From positions 124,001 to 188,000 of the forward strand of contig NC_015738.1 of the NCBI RefSeq assembly GCF_000270285.1: a stretch of DNA of 64,000 nucleotides, given 5' to 3'. The notes beneath the pieces were generated by a model. It searched no databases, was not told the origin of the DNA, and saw nothing but the letters and a program-made list of their open reading frames with translations. The position numbers and the translations under genes were made by a program. Shown piece by piece: positions 42,312 through 50,702 of this stretch; position 1 is the stretch's first letter; the number at the start of each line of letters is the position of its first letter. This DNA comes from Eggerthella sp. YY7918. Its GTDB lineage: Bacteria; Actinomycetota; Coriobacteriia; Coriobacteriales; Eggerthellaceae.

Positions 42312-45086
42312 ATGATTGAAGCGCTTGATATACAGGTTAAAGGCATTGTGCAAGGGGTGGGGTTTCGCCCCTTTGTGTACCGAATGGCGAAAAAGTACCT
42401 GATCAACGGATGGGTGCTCAACGCTACTGACGGCGTGTTCATCCACGCGGAGGCCGAGTCGAAGCTGCTTGACGAATTTGTGCTGGAGCTGTCCGAGAAT
42501 CCGCCTGCCGCTTCGCGCGTCGAAAAGATCGAACTCAAAGAAGTGCCGCTGGAGGATTTCGACTCGTTTGAGATTCGCTTTTCCGATTCCGGTGCAGTGG
42601 AAAAGACCACGCTCGTGTCGCCCGACTTGGCCACGTGCGACGACTGCGCGAACGAGCTGTTCAATCCCAATGATCGGCGTTTTCGTTATCCGTTCATCAA
42701 CTGCACGAACTGCGGGCCACGTTTCACTATCATCGAGAAACTGCCTTACGATCGTAAAAGCACATCGATGAAGGACTTTCCCATGTGCGAGCGCTGCGCC
42801 GCGGAATACGGCGACCCGCTCGACCGACGTTTTCATGCGCAGCCCGATGCGTGCTTCGAGTGCGGTCCGCACCTCAGCTGGCGCGAACACGAAGGTTTGC
42901 CGGATGCGTCGGATGTGCCGGATACGCAGGCGGGTGTTTCACGTGAAACACGGGAGGCGACCGATGCGATTAATGCGTCGCTGGGGCCGGTGACGTGGGG
43001 AATCACGCGTGAAGAGAGCGATGCGATTCTGGCGCGTGCGGTGGAGCTGCTGCTGGCGGGCAAAATTTTGGCCGTTAAGGGGCTTGGCGGGTTTCATCTG
43101 GTGTGCGACGCGAACAACGCCGATGCGGTGGCGCTTTTGCGCACGCGCAAGCGGCGCGAAGGCAAGGCGTTCGCGGTCATGATGGGCTCGGTAGATGACG
43201 TGCGGCGCGTGTGTTCTGTGAATGATGCGGAAGAAGCTGCGCTCACCGGTTCGCAGCGTCCCATCGTGCTGTTGAAGAAGCGCGCCGACGCGCTGTTTGC
43301 GCCGGGATTGGCCGACGATCTTCCCGAACTCGGCGTCATGCTGCCCTACACCCCTCTGCAACATCTGTTGCTGCACGATTTTGAAGAAGCTACTTGTCAT
43401 CCAGAGCCTTCAACAGCCCAGTGGGCAGTTGAACCCCGAGCACCGCGAAGCGGAGCGCAAGGGAACTGCACAAGCGGCAGCGAAGCCGAAGGATCCTGTG
43501 CGGTGACAGCAGTGCCGCCCATGCTGGTGATGACGTCGGGCAACATCCATGACGAGCCCATCGTTATCGACGACGAAGATGCCTACGAGAAGCTGTTTGG
43601 GGTGGCTGATGCCTTCCTAGGACACGACCGGGCCATTCGTGCGCGCTATGACGATTCGGTCGTGCGCATCATTCGCGCTGGCAGCGCCGGAGATGCCATC
43701 CAGTTCATCCGACGCGCACGCGGTTATGCCCCGCTTCCTGTTTCGTTGGCTTGCCAGCCAACGAAACAAGCTGACTGCTGCGACGCAAAGCTAGTCCCTT
43801 CCATCTTTGCTACGGGTCCCGAGCAAAAAAACACGTTTACGCTCACGCGCGATTCCGAGGCGTTCGTGTCGCAACATATCGGCGACATGGAAAATGCCGA
43901 GACCTATGATGCCTGGTTGGCGGCAAAGCAACGCTACGAAACGCTCTTTGAAATCAACCCCACACGTATTGCCTGCGACCTTCACCCCGAGTATCTCACG
44001 TCGAAGTGGGCGCACGATCAGGCTCGTACAACGGGCGTCCCCCTTACCGAGGTGCAGCATCATCACGCGCACATTGCGGCCGTTATGGGCGAGCATGGCT
44101 TGACCGATGCGGTGTGCGGCATTGCCTTTGATGGTACGGGCTATGGCATGGATGGTGCCATATGGGGCGGGGAAGTGCTGCTCGCGAATCTTCGCGCGTT
44201 CGAGCGATTTGCAAACTTCGCCTATGTACCTATGCCGGGCGGTGCGGCGGCGGTGAAGCATCCGCTGCGCATGGCCTACGGGGTGCTGTGGGCGTTCGAC
44301 CTTCTGGATCATCCCGGGGCAGCGCGGGCGCTTGAAGCGCTTGGTTCGCAAGCCGCCGTGTGCGACCAGATGATCGAACAGGGCATCAACACGCCCATGA
44401 CTTCCTCGGTCGGCCGTCTGTTCGATGCGGCAAGCGCGCTTCTGAGCATCTGTAGCGAACCTGCCTACGAAGGCGAACCCGCCATTTTGCTGGAAGCTGC
44501 GATGGGAAGCGCCGCCGACGGACAAAATACACAAACGAATGTTTCACGTGAAACATTTGCAGCGTCCCAATCTGAAGTTGCTTCCGCGACCCAAAGCGAG
44601 GCTGCGACTCGGGCCGAAACCGAAGCTGCCCCTCAAGCTCAAGCCGAGGATAACGCCGCTGATCAGGTGGACGAACGCTACGCTATCGCCGTGGTGAAAA
44701 ATACGGCCACGGCAGAAAGCACGGCACAAGACACCTCGGTCGTGCTGTTCGACGCGGCTCCTACATTCGCGGCGCTGCTGGACGATCTTGCGGCAGGCGT
44801 GCCGGTTTCCGTTATTGCACGGCGATTCCACGACGCGTTTGTGCAGGCTATCGTCATGGCAGCCGAGCTTGTCCGCAGCCTGTACGGCATCGAAACCGTC
44901 GCGCTTTCCGGCGGCGTGTTCATGAACCGCTATGTGGTGGAGCACACGCTTTCAGCGTTGGAAGAAAGTGGGTTCACGGCCGCTGTCAACCGTGATCTAC
45001 CGCCTAACGACGGCTGCATTTCATTTGGGCAAGCTGTGGTAGCATGGGCCACGAACGAAGAGAGCGCCGCCACGGACGACGCATAA
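42312..45086 (+). CDS. hypF: [NiFe]-hydrogenase maturation carbamoyltransferase HypF
   Basis: 924 residues. HypF makes the carbamoyl group that becomes the cyanide ligands of [NiFe] hydrogenase. Domains in order: acylphosphatase (GIVQGVGFRPFVYR, 12-25), two zinc fingers with CxxC pairs (about 109-190), YrdC-like (about 235-480, KGLGGFHLVCDA) and the Kae1-like transferase (EVQHHHAHIAAVM, ALSGGVFMNRY). ATG 42312 has GGAGG six bases upstream. It is longer than usual because of three inserts: a parS-bearing linker near 205-220, a repeat-derived Cys/Ser/Glu-rich stretch near 360-402, and an Ala/Glu/Ser-rich stretch near 740-800 with a second parS. hypC and hypD follow. Confidence 0.94.
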   Translation: MIEALDIQVKGIVQGVGFRPFVYRMAKKYLINGWVLNATDGVFIHAEAESKLLDEFVLELSENPPAASRVEKIELKEVPLEDFDSFEIRFSDSGAVEKTTLVSPDLATCDDCANELFNPNDRRFRYPFINCTNCGPRFTIIEKLPYDRKSTSMKDFPMCERCAAEYGDPLDRRFHAQPDACFECGPHLSWREHEGLPDASDVPDTQAGVSRETREATDAINASLGPVTWGITREESDAILARAVELLLAGKILAVKGLGGFHLVCDANNADAVALLRTRKRREGKAFAVMMGSVDDVRRVCSVNDAEEAALTGSQRPIVLLKKRADALFAPGLADDLPELGVMLPYTPLQHLLLHDFEEATCHPEPSTAQWAVEPRAPRSGAQGNCTSGSEAEGSCAVTAVPPMLVMTSGNIHDEPIVIDDEDAYEKLFGVADAFLGHDRAIRARYDDSVVRIIRAGSAGDAIQFIRRARGYAPLPVSLACQPTKQADCCDAKLVPSIFATGPEQKNTFTLTRDSEAFVSQHIGDMENAETYDAWLAAKQRYETLFEINPTRIACDLHPEYLTSKWAHDQARTTGVPLTEVQHHHAHIAAVMGEHGLTDAVCGIAFDGTGYGMDGAIWGGEVLLANLRAFERFANFAYVPMPGGAAAVKHPLRMAYGVLWAFDLLDHPGAARALEALGSQAAVCDQMIEQGINTPMTSSVGRLFDAASALLSICSEPAYEGEPAILLEAAMGSAADGQNTQTNVSRETFAASQSEVASATQSEAATRAETEAAPQAQAEDNAADQVDERYAIAVVKNTATAESTAQDTSVVLFDAAPTFAALLDDLAAGVPVSVIARRFHDAFVQAIVMAAELVRSLYGIETVALSGGVFMNRYVVEHTLSALEESGFTAAVNRDLPPNDGCISFGQAVVAWATNEESAATDDA
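42935..42950. promoter_or_regulatory. parS site 6 (inside hypF)
   Basis: Perfect 16-bp parS palindrome, translated as VSRET between the zinc-finger and YrdC-like domains. Confidence 0.9.
43396..43507. repeat. Dispersed repeat inserted in frame within hypF
   Basis: Begins GTCATCC and ends with CCGAAGGATCC...CGGTGAC, like the left arm of the element at 6700-6820. It encodes a Cys/Ser/Glu-rich segment between HLLLHDF and MLVMTSGN, two stretches that are almost adjacent in ordinary HypF. Confidence 0.6.
44540..44555. promoter_or_regulatory. parS site 7 (inside hypF)
   Basis: Perfect 16-bp parS palindrome, translated as VSRET at the start of the Ala/Glu-rich insert of the Kae1-like domain. Confidence 0.9.
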
Positions 45087-45132
45087 GGCGCCTCGTTCGA
45101 AGGCGCCGCCACGATGAAAGAGGGCATGAACC

Positions 45133-45405
45133 ATGTGCTTGGCCATACCTGCGAAAATCACTGAGATCAAAAACGACAGTCTGGCAACGGTCGACATTCT
45201 TGGCGTAACGCGCGACATTGCGCTCGACCTCACGCCGAATGCCGGCGTTGGCGACTTCGTGTTGGTGCACGCCGGCTTCGCCATTGAAGTGGTGGATCCC
45301 GAATATGCCCAAGAAACCATCGACCTTGTCAAGCAATTCCCCGAATTGATTGGCGCCGAACTACCTTCTGCAGAAGTTTCCGCACGTGAGGAAACTCTAC
45401 GATGA
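45133..45405 (+). CDS. hypC: Hydrogenase maturation chaperone HypC
   Basis: 90-residue chaperone that carries the Fe(CN)2CO precursor with HypD. The N-terminal MCLAIP provides the essential Cys2 after Met removal, and GDFVLVHAGFAIE is conserved. The C-terminal tail is a little longer than usual and contains VSAREET, encoded by an expanded parS-like palindrome. The stop overlaps the hypD start (ATGA). Confidence 0.95.
   Translation: MCLAIPAKITEIKNDSLATVDILGVTRDIALDLTPNAGVGDFVLVHAGFAIEVVDPEYAQETIDLVKQFPELIGAELPSAEVSAREETLR
45375..45396. other. Expanded parS-like palindrome at the hypC 3' end
   Basis: 22 bp, 10 of 11 pairs symmetric: AGTTTC-CGC-ACGT-GAG-GAAACT. It equals parS with three bases added on each side of the ACGT core. 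A true parS lies 38 bases downstream. ParB binding is doubtful because the half-site spacing is altered. Confidence 0.4.
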
Positions 45406-46568
45406 CCAGCTCAAACACCAATCCAGAAGAGAATGTTTCACGTGAAACAGCGCACGAAGGCTCTGCGGTTGATCCGGCCACGATGGAGGCCGAGCTCGCG
45501 GCGTTTAAGGACCCGAAGCTTGCGCGCGGTCTCATCGAATCTATCAACAAGCTCGCTCCTGCGGGCGAAGCGACGCTTATGGAGGTGTGCGGCACCCATA
45601 CGGTAGCCATCGCACGCAACGGCATCCGCAACCTCATGCCTGCAAACATCCGCTTGGCTTCGGGTCCCGGCTGCCCGGTGTGCGTCACGTCGAATCACGA
45701 TATCGATACCGTTATCGCGCTCGCGCGCGTGCCCGGCGTCACCATCGCGACGTTTGGCGATATGACGCGCGTGCCCGGTTCTACCTCAAGCTTACTGGCC
45801 GAGCAGGCCGCAGGCCGAAGCGTGGAAATCGTCTATTCGCCGCTTGATGCACTGCGTCTGGCCCAAGACCATCCTGATCGCGAGATTGTATTTGTGGGTG
45901 TGGGCTTCGAAACGACCACGCCGCTTGTAGCTATGGCTATCAAACGCGCGGCGGCCGCCGGTCTCACAAACTTCAGCGTGTTTGGTGCACACAAGAATAT
46001 GCCCGGTGCGCTTGAGGCTATTATCAACGACCCGCAGCTCAAACTCGATGCGCTCATTCTGCCCGGTCACGTGAGCACCATCATCGGAGCTGAACCTTAT
46101 CGGTTCCTCGCCGAGAAGTATGGGATTCCGGGCGTTATTACGGGCTTTGAGCCGGTAGACGTGCTGCAGGGCATCGCCATGATCATGCGCCAGCTCCACG
46201 AAGGTCGCGCCGAGATCGAGATTGCCTATGCGCGCGGTGTTATGCCCGAGGGCAACCCGGTAGCACTTGCCGCCATTGATGAGGTGTTTGAAACGTGTCC
46301 CGCCCTCTGGCGTGGTTTGGGGGAGATTCCCGGTTCCGGCTATCGCATTCGCGAACAGTTCGCGCAGTTCGATGCGGTGCGCCGTTTCAATCCCGACGTC
46401 GAACCCACCCAGGATCCTAAGGGATGCCGCTGCGGCGATGTTTTGCGTGGCATCATGGCTCCGAACGAGTGCCCGCTTTTCCGAAAGGTGTGCACTCCCG
46501 AAAATCCTGTAGGTCCCTGCATGGTTTCCAGCGAAGGCAGCTGCGCCGCGTACTATCGGTACTATTAG
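45402..46568 (+). CDS. hypD: Hydrogenase maturation protein HypD
   Basis: 388-residue Fe-S scaffold for the Fe(CN)2CO ligand group. The conserved motifs MEVCGTHT and SGPGCPVCVT are present, and the C-terminal part carries the cluster cysteines (GCRCGDVL, CPLF, CTPENPVGPC). The first 25 residues form a polar extension that includes a parS-coded VSRET. It overlaps hypC by four bases. hypE, which normally follows, is absent; a 680-base gap with repeats comes next. Confidence 0.95.
   Translation: MTSSNTNPEENVSRETAHEGSAVDPATMEAELAAFKDPKLARGLIESINKLAPAGEATLMEVCGTHTVAIARNGIRNLMPANIRLASGPGCPVCVTSNHDIDTVIALARVPGVTIATFGDMTRVPGSTSSLLAEQAAGRSVEIVYSPLDALRLAQDHPDREIVFVGVGFETTTPLVAMAIKRAAAAGLTNFSVFGAHKNMPGALEAIINDPQLKLDALILPGHVSTIIGAEPYRFLAEKYGIPGVITGFEPVDVLQGIAMIMRQLHEGRAEIEIAYARGVMPEGNPVALAAIDEVFETCPALWRGLGEIPGSGYRIREQFAQFDAVRRFNPDVEPTQDPKGCRCGDVLRGIMAPNECPLFRKVCTPENPVGPCMVSSEGSCAAYYRYY
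45434..45449. promoter_or_regulatory. parS site 8 (inside hypD)
   Basis: Perfect 16-bp parS palindrome, translated as VSRET in the N-terminal extension of HypD. Confidence 0.9.
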
Positions 46569-46740
46569 AGCCAGCAGCGAATCGGCCCGCGATCAAGAAA
46601 GTCGTACTGCAGCGCCAAGCGAGTCCTACGGGGCGTCGGTACTACTGATATTAGAGCCAAAGCATATTGACCCTGCGAACAAGAGGCGCTCGTACGACTA
46701 CGCCAAGCAAGCGCCCGTGGGGCGCGCCGTGTGCCACTGG
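46564..46740 (+). repeat. Two imperfect tandem repeats downstream of hypD
   Basis: Copies begin ATTAGAGCCA at 46564 and 46650 (period 86) and share CGCCAAGC, GGGGCG and TCGTAC blocks in the same order, with many substitutions between. Each can form a CGCC/GGCG stem. They could be a structured RNA pair or remnants of duplicated DNA. This is the left part of a 679-base gap without a supportable gene. Confidence 0.5.
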
Positions 46741-46765
46741 TAGTATGCGCGGCAGGGGCAAGGTT

Positions 46766-46816
46766 AACCGGCGAACTATGTTTTTTCAAAAAAGTCCAAA
46801 ACGGACACCGCCGGTT
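46766..46816 (+). terminator. Forked hairpin, possible hyp operon terminator
   Basis: The outer stem AACCGGCG / CGCCGGTT encloses a smaller GTCC/GGAC hairpin and a T6 run; TTATTG follows. It is the only terminator-like structure between hypD and the next gene. Confidence 0.4.
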
Positions 46817-47038
46817 TATTGTGCAAAAATGGCCCGGTATTCGAACAGTTCTTTACCTAACGTTTGTGGATGAAGTGACAGTTTGATTCCGTTTTATGCA
46901 AAACGATGGCATCAACCCAAGAAATTATTCAGTATAGATACTAAACCGATGCGCAAACGCTTTTCAGAGCTGCATTAGAAATTGTGCAACTGAACAACTA
47001 GAGGTACAAAACTGCCTAATTCTATTCGTAAATTTCTA

Positions 47039-47067
47039 TTGCAAGTGAACAAAAAAGGTGATATAAA
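47039..47067 (+). promoter_or_regulatory. Promoter of the amidinotransferase gene
   Basis: TTGCAA and TATAAA with a 17-base spacer in an AT-rich stretch, giving a leader of about 175 bases. Confidence 0.65.
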
Positions 47068-47210
47068 TGCGTCATCGGCAAATCTGGCAGATATGCCACG
47101 GTAGGATTCCGAGGAGCGCCTATGAAGCGTCAGTCTCCAAAGCATTCCTGCAGCCGCGGCCTTCGTGCCAGGAAAAAGCTGCAGTAGTAATGTAGTTGTG
47201 CCACCCAACC

Positions 47211-47230
47211 GGTAGCGCAGAAACGCTACC
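47211..47230 (+). promoter_or_regulatory. Hairpin just before the amidinotransferase ribosome site
   Basis: GGTAGCG / CGCTACC with a 6-base loop, ending immediately before the Shine-Dalgarno AAAGAAAGGAG. Earlier in the leader are shorter hairpins. No known riboswitch class was recognised. Confidence 0.45.
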
Positions 47231-47247
47231 AAAGAAAGGAGACTGTC

Positions 47248-48396
47248 ATGGCGAAGATAGTCAATTCATGGAACGACTGGGATCCGCTGAAGCGCGTCAT
47301 CGTTGGTCGTTGCGACAACTCGATGATTCCTCCCGAGGAGCCCGCAACGTCTGAGAAGGTGCCTGTTGACTCCGAGATGCGCGGCATGTGGGGCCTTCGT
47401 CCTCTCGCCACCGTCGAGCGCGGCAACGAGTGCCTCGAAAACCTCGTGAAGATCCTCGAAGACCGCGGCGTCGTCGTCGACCGTCCTACCCCGTTGCAGT
47501 GGAACCAGGCCATCGGTACGCCTGACTTCCGTAACGACTCCATGATGACCTGCATGCCGCCTCGCGACATCCTGCTCACCGTTGGCAACGAGATCATGGC
47601 TTCCGCCAATTCCTTCCGCTGCCGCTACTTCGAGTATCTGGCCTACTGGCCGCTCATGAAGCAGTACTTCGACGAGGATCCCGAGTTCAAGTGGACCCAG
47701 GCTCCGCGTCCCCGTCTGACCGACGCTTCCTACAAGCACAACTACTACGACGAGAAGATCACGCTGGAGGAGCGCCTCGTGCGTACCGCCAACAAAGACT
47801 TCGTCACGACCGAAGTCGAGCCGATGTGGGATGCCGCTGACGTTATGCGCATGGGCAAGGACCTGTTCATTCAGCATGGTCTGACCACGAACCGTACGGC
47901 TATGGATTGGTTCCAGCGCTACTATCCCGAGTACCGCGTACATGCGGTGAACTTCCCGGGCGACCCGTATCCCATCCACATCGACGCCACCTTCGTGCCG
48001 CTGCGTCCGGGTCTGATCATTAACAACCCGCACCGCAAGCTGCCTGAAGAGCAGCGCGCCATCTTCGAGGCAAACGATTGGCAGATCGTCGAAGCTGCTC
48101 AGCCGGCTCACGACGAGCCGCCGGCGCTGTGCTACAGCTCCGTCTGGCTGTCCATGAACTGCCTCGTGCTCGACCCGAAGACGGTCATCGTGGAGGCCTC
48201 CGAGGTCTACCAGCAGGAGCAGATGGACAAGCTCGGCATGAACGTTATCCCGTGCGACCTGCGCGACGCCTATCCGTTCGGCGGCGGCCTGCATTGCTCC
48301 ACCGCAGACGTCTACCGCGAGGGCGAGTGCCTCGACTACTTCCCGAATCGCGTCAAGGATCCCACCCTGGTGCGTCCGGAGATGTGGAACGACTAG
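47248..48396 (+). CDS. Amidinotransferase (glycine amidinotransferase-like)
   Basis: 382 residues of the pentein fold, closest by eye to L-arginine:glycine amidinotransferase, which moves the amidino group of arginine to an amine acceptor and releases ornithine. The catalytic triad aligns with the human enzyme in spacing: Asp195 (MWDAADVMRMGKD), His244 (YPIHIDATF) and Cys350 (GGGLHCSTAD). The strong site AAAGGAG precedes ATG 47248. In bacteria such enzymes make guanidino compounds (guanidinoacetate, or parts of antibiotics and toxins); the acceptor here is unknown. It lies upstream of a DMT-type transporter gene that may export the product or import the substrate. Confidence 0.88.
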   Translation: MAKIVNSWNDWDPLKRVIVGRCDNSMIPPEEPATSEKVPVDSEMRGMWGLRPLATVERGNECLENLVKILEDRGVVVDRPTPLQWNQAIGTPDFRNDSMMTCMPPRDILLTVGNEIMASANSFRCRYFEYLAYWPLMKQYFDEDPEFKWTQAPRPRLTDASYKHNYYDEKITLEERLVRTANKDFVTTEVEPMWDAADVMRMGKDLFIQHGLTTNRTAMDWFQRYYPEYRVHAVNFPGDPYPIHIDATFVPLRPGLIINNPHRKLPEEQRAIFEANDWQIVEAAQPAHDEPPALCYSSVWLSMNCLVLDPKTVIVEASEVYQQEQMDKLGMNVIPCDLRDAYPFGGGLHCSTADVYREGECLDYFPNRVKDPTLVRPEMWND

Positions 48397-48447
48397 TCGC
48401 GTAACTCGATCGTTTACCTCTGACAGGTAACGTTACACGGTAGAAAG

Positions 48448-48489
48448 AAAGGGGGTTCGGTTTGCGAAGGCACTCCGGATCCCCTTTTT
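48448..48489 (+). terminator. Terminator of the amidinotransferase gene
   Basis: The GGGG-TTCGG / CCGGA-TCCCC stem with one small mismatch is followed by TTTTTC, about 55 bases after the stop. Confidence 0.75.
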
Positions 48490-48522
48490 CGTTTTAGATC
48501 GATTCACCGGTACAAGCAATCG

Positions 48523-48575
48523 GTCATGGGGATTAAAGGCGCGATGTAGTTCGTCCTGCATTCAATCCCCATGAC
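48523..48575 (+). promoter_or_regulatory. 12-bp inverted repeat in the leader of the DMT transporter gene
   Basis: GTCATGGGGATT / AATCCCCATGAC, perfect, with a 29-base loop, followed by AGAGGCCTTTTAGC. It may be an attenuator or a second terminator. Confidence 0.5.
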
Positions 48576-48639
48576 AGAGGCCTTTTAGCAAGGGCTTAGG
48601 TGAGTCATTCCTTTTTTGCTACTGGTTTAAGGAGGACCA

Positions 48640-50394
48640 ATGGCAGACAATAAAACTATACAGCCGAGTCCCGGCAAAGATACCGGAGGCTCTGGCGGCT
48701 ACGAAATGAGAGTGGGCTGGGGCACCATCGCCATGCTCATCTCCGCTACCGGCATGGGTTTGGTACCGCTGTTCAGTCGCTGGGCGACGCGCACCGATAT
48801 GTTCGACGGTGCAGCAGGTCTTAACGCCGGCGACTCAATCGGAGCTCTTATGGCCGTGGGGCGCATGGGCATGGGCCTATTGTTCTTCCTGGTCATTATG
48901 GTGGCCACCCGCAAGGTGCACGTATTTCGGAAGCTGAAGCTTACCCCGGCCATTGCGCTGGGCGGTCTTATGATCGGCATGTCGCTGGCGTGCTACGTAA
49001 CGTCCACGCTTCTGACCACGGTATCCAACGCGGTTCTGTTCATTTACATCGGCCCTGTTATCTGCGTATTGCTGGCACGCATATTCCGCAAAGAACCGAT
49101 GTCCATTCTGCAATGGGTATGCTTGGGCGCTGTGTTCGTCGGCATGCTGTTCGGCGAAGGCTTGTTGGGCTTTGGCGTTGGCGGTCAGGCGTTTGGCTTT
49201 GACTTCAACCTGGTCCCTGCCACGCCGGAGTTCCCTCAAAAAGCGCTTGGTGACGCATTCGGCCTCGCGTCCGGTTTCTTCTATGGCGCTTCGATGTTCT
49301 TCAACGGCTATCGCAAAGATGCCGACACCACGGCCCGCGGCGTGTGGAACTTCATCTTCGCGGTGATTGGTGCCGGAGCTATCACTATTGTGCTCAACTC
49401 GCTCGGCGCCAATCCGGGCATGGAAAATTGGGCCCTCAACGTGCACTTCACCACCTTTAACTGGATCGGCGCGGTGCTTTTGTGGATCATCTGCGGTCCC
49501 TTGGCTTTGGGCTTTTTGCTGGTTGCCGGTCGTAATCTTCCGGCTGCTGACTACGGCACCATCGCCTACTGGGAAGTTCCGGTGGCTATCTTCACCGGCC
49601 TTGTGGTATTCGGCGAACCGCTGACCATCAACACCATTCTCGGCGGTATTCTCATCATCGGCGGCGGCGCCATTCCCTCCATTAGGGGTATGGTTGCCGG
49701 GCGCAAGCACGAACAAGAAGTCGAAATTCGCGAAAATCTTACGGCACGGTTGGCCGAGGGCGCATCCGGCGATGTTCAGACGAAACCGGCAGCTGTTCCG
49801 GCAATGGCACTGACTGCGGCTACGGAAACCTCTACGAAGATCACCGAGAATTTGACGCATATTGCAACGCCCGTAAAGCTTGAGCCGGCACAGTCGGAAG
49901 AGCAGCTGAAGGCGGTATTCGCCCAGCATGGCTTGAAGGGCTTCCCTGCCGAGCTTGACATCATGGAGCGTACCGAGGACCACGTACAGATGGTGAAGCT
50001 TGACGAGATGCTTGAGTTTGCAAAAACTTCGGGCGTCAACGCCATTACCTACGACGTGACGTACTTCCCGCATGCGGACCATGCTGAAGTCGTCTATCAG
50101 CTCAATCAGCTGGCCCGTGATCTTGGGTTGAGCGCAGAGGTTATTCGCGATTTGTGCAAGGAAGAGATCGAGGAATATCTGGCGCTTGATGCCAAGCGTG
50201 ATGCGAGTCTGCCCGTACACAGCATTGTGGAAGCCTACATTGGAGGTACTGCGTTTGCGTGGTACGGCATGAACGACTATCCGCGTCTCAAGCGTGTCAT
50301 CCTTCGTAAATTGGCCGAAGGCGGGCAAGACGCGAAGCACTCATTCATCATGCAGGCGAGCAAGGCTCAGGTAGATTTGCTCGAAGACTACTGA
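48640..50394 (+). CDS. DMT-superfamily (EamA-like) transporter fused to an unknown C-terminal domain
   Basis: 584 residues. Residues 25-355 form about ten helices in two EamA-like halves (MGLVPLFSRWATRTD; LLTTVSNAVLFIYIGPVICVLL; YGTIAYWEVPVAIFTGLVVFGEP). A long cytoplasmic part follows: an Ala/Thr-rich linker (about 360-425) and a compact domain (about 425-584) with KAVFAQHGLKGFPAELD and ITYDVTYFPHADHAEVVYQ that I do not recognise. Plain EamA proteins end near residue 300-350, so this is a fusion. A GGAGG site precedes ATG 48640. Together with the amidinotransferase it may form a guanidino-compound module; that is inference. Confidence 0.83.
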   Translation: MADNKTIQPSPGKDTGGSGGYEMRVGWGTIAMLISATGMGLVPLFSRWATRTDMFDGAAGLNAGDSIGALMAVGRMGMGLLFFLVIMVATRKVHVFRKLKLTPAIALGGLMIGMSLACYVTSTLLTTVSNAVLFIYIGPVICVLLARIFRKEPMSILQWVCLGAVFVGMLFGEGLLGFGVGGQAFGFDFNLVPATPEFPQKALGDAFGLASGFFYGASMFFNGYRKDADTTARGVWNFIFAVIGAGAITIVLNSLGANPGMENWALNVHFTTFNWIGAVLLWIICGPLALGFLLVAGRNLPAADYGTIAYWEVPVAIFTGLVVFGEPLTINTILGGILIIGGGAIPSIRGMVAGRKHEQEVEIRENLTARLAEGASGDVQTKPAAVPAMALTAATETSTKITENLTHIATPVKLEPAQSEEQLKAVFAQHGLKGFPAELDIMERTEDHVQMVKLDEMLEFAKTSGVNAITYDVTYFPHADHAEVVYQLNQLARDLGLSAEVIRDLCKEEIEEYLALDAKRDASLPVHSIVEAYIGGTAFAWYGMNDYPRLKRVILRKLAEGGQDAKHSFIMQASKAQVDLLEDY

Positions 50395-50422
50395 TCGTTT
50401 ATGCGGTTGTAGACTGGGTGGC

Positions 50423-50452
50423 GAGTTGGTCGGTTTCGCGGCCGACCAACTC
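50423..50452 (+). terminator. Hairpin downstream of the DMT transporter gene
   Basis: An 11-bp perfect stem GAGTTGGTCGG / CCGACCAACTC with an 8-base loop, 29 bases after the stop. No T-run follows directly. The 308-base gap to 50702 otherwise holds only the promoter below. Confidence 0.5.
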
Positions 50453-50562
50453 GGGCCCTCGGAAGTGTCGAGCAGATTTTGAGCGCAAAGGGCTACCGGT
50501 GTGTGCTTTGATGAGCCGTTTTCCCCTTTTACTACAACCGCATGTAGAAAGTAACAGGTTGA

Positions 50563-50591
50563 TTGACAACCAACAAAGCGAGGTATGATAA
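50563..50591 (+). promoter_or_regulatory. Promoter of the MFS transporter gene
   Basis: A perfect -35 TTGACA and TGATAA with a 17-base spacer, leading to a leader of about 105 bases. Confidence 0.65.
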
Positions 50592-50702
50592 CCTTGCTAG
50601 TAGGCGTTTACCCGACTGATAGGGGGCTTCAATTGGAGCAACTGATACGCCAGCGGCTTATCCGCGACATAAGCGAAGCCGTTCATTTCTTAGGGGATTA
50701 TC

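Noticed and set aside
46700-46760. Possible cobalamin riboswitch (GCCACTG near 46734)
   Set aside because: The B12 box and the flanking conserved helices are missing.
47068-47247. Possible guanidine or glycine riboswitch before the amidinotransferase
   Set aside because: Hairpins exist, but none of the conserved loops of these classes is recognisable.
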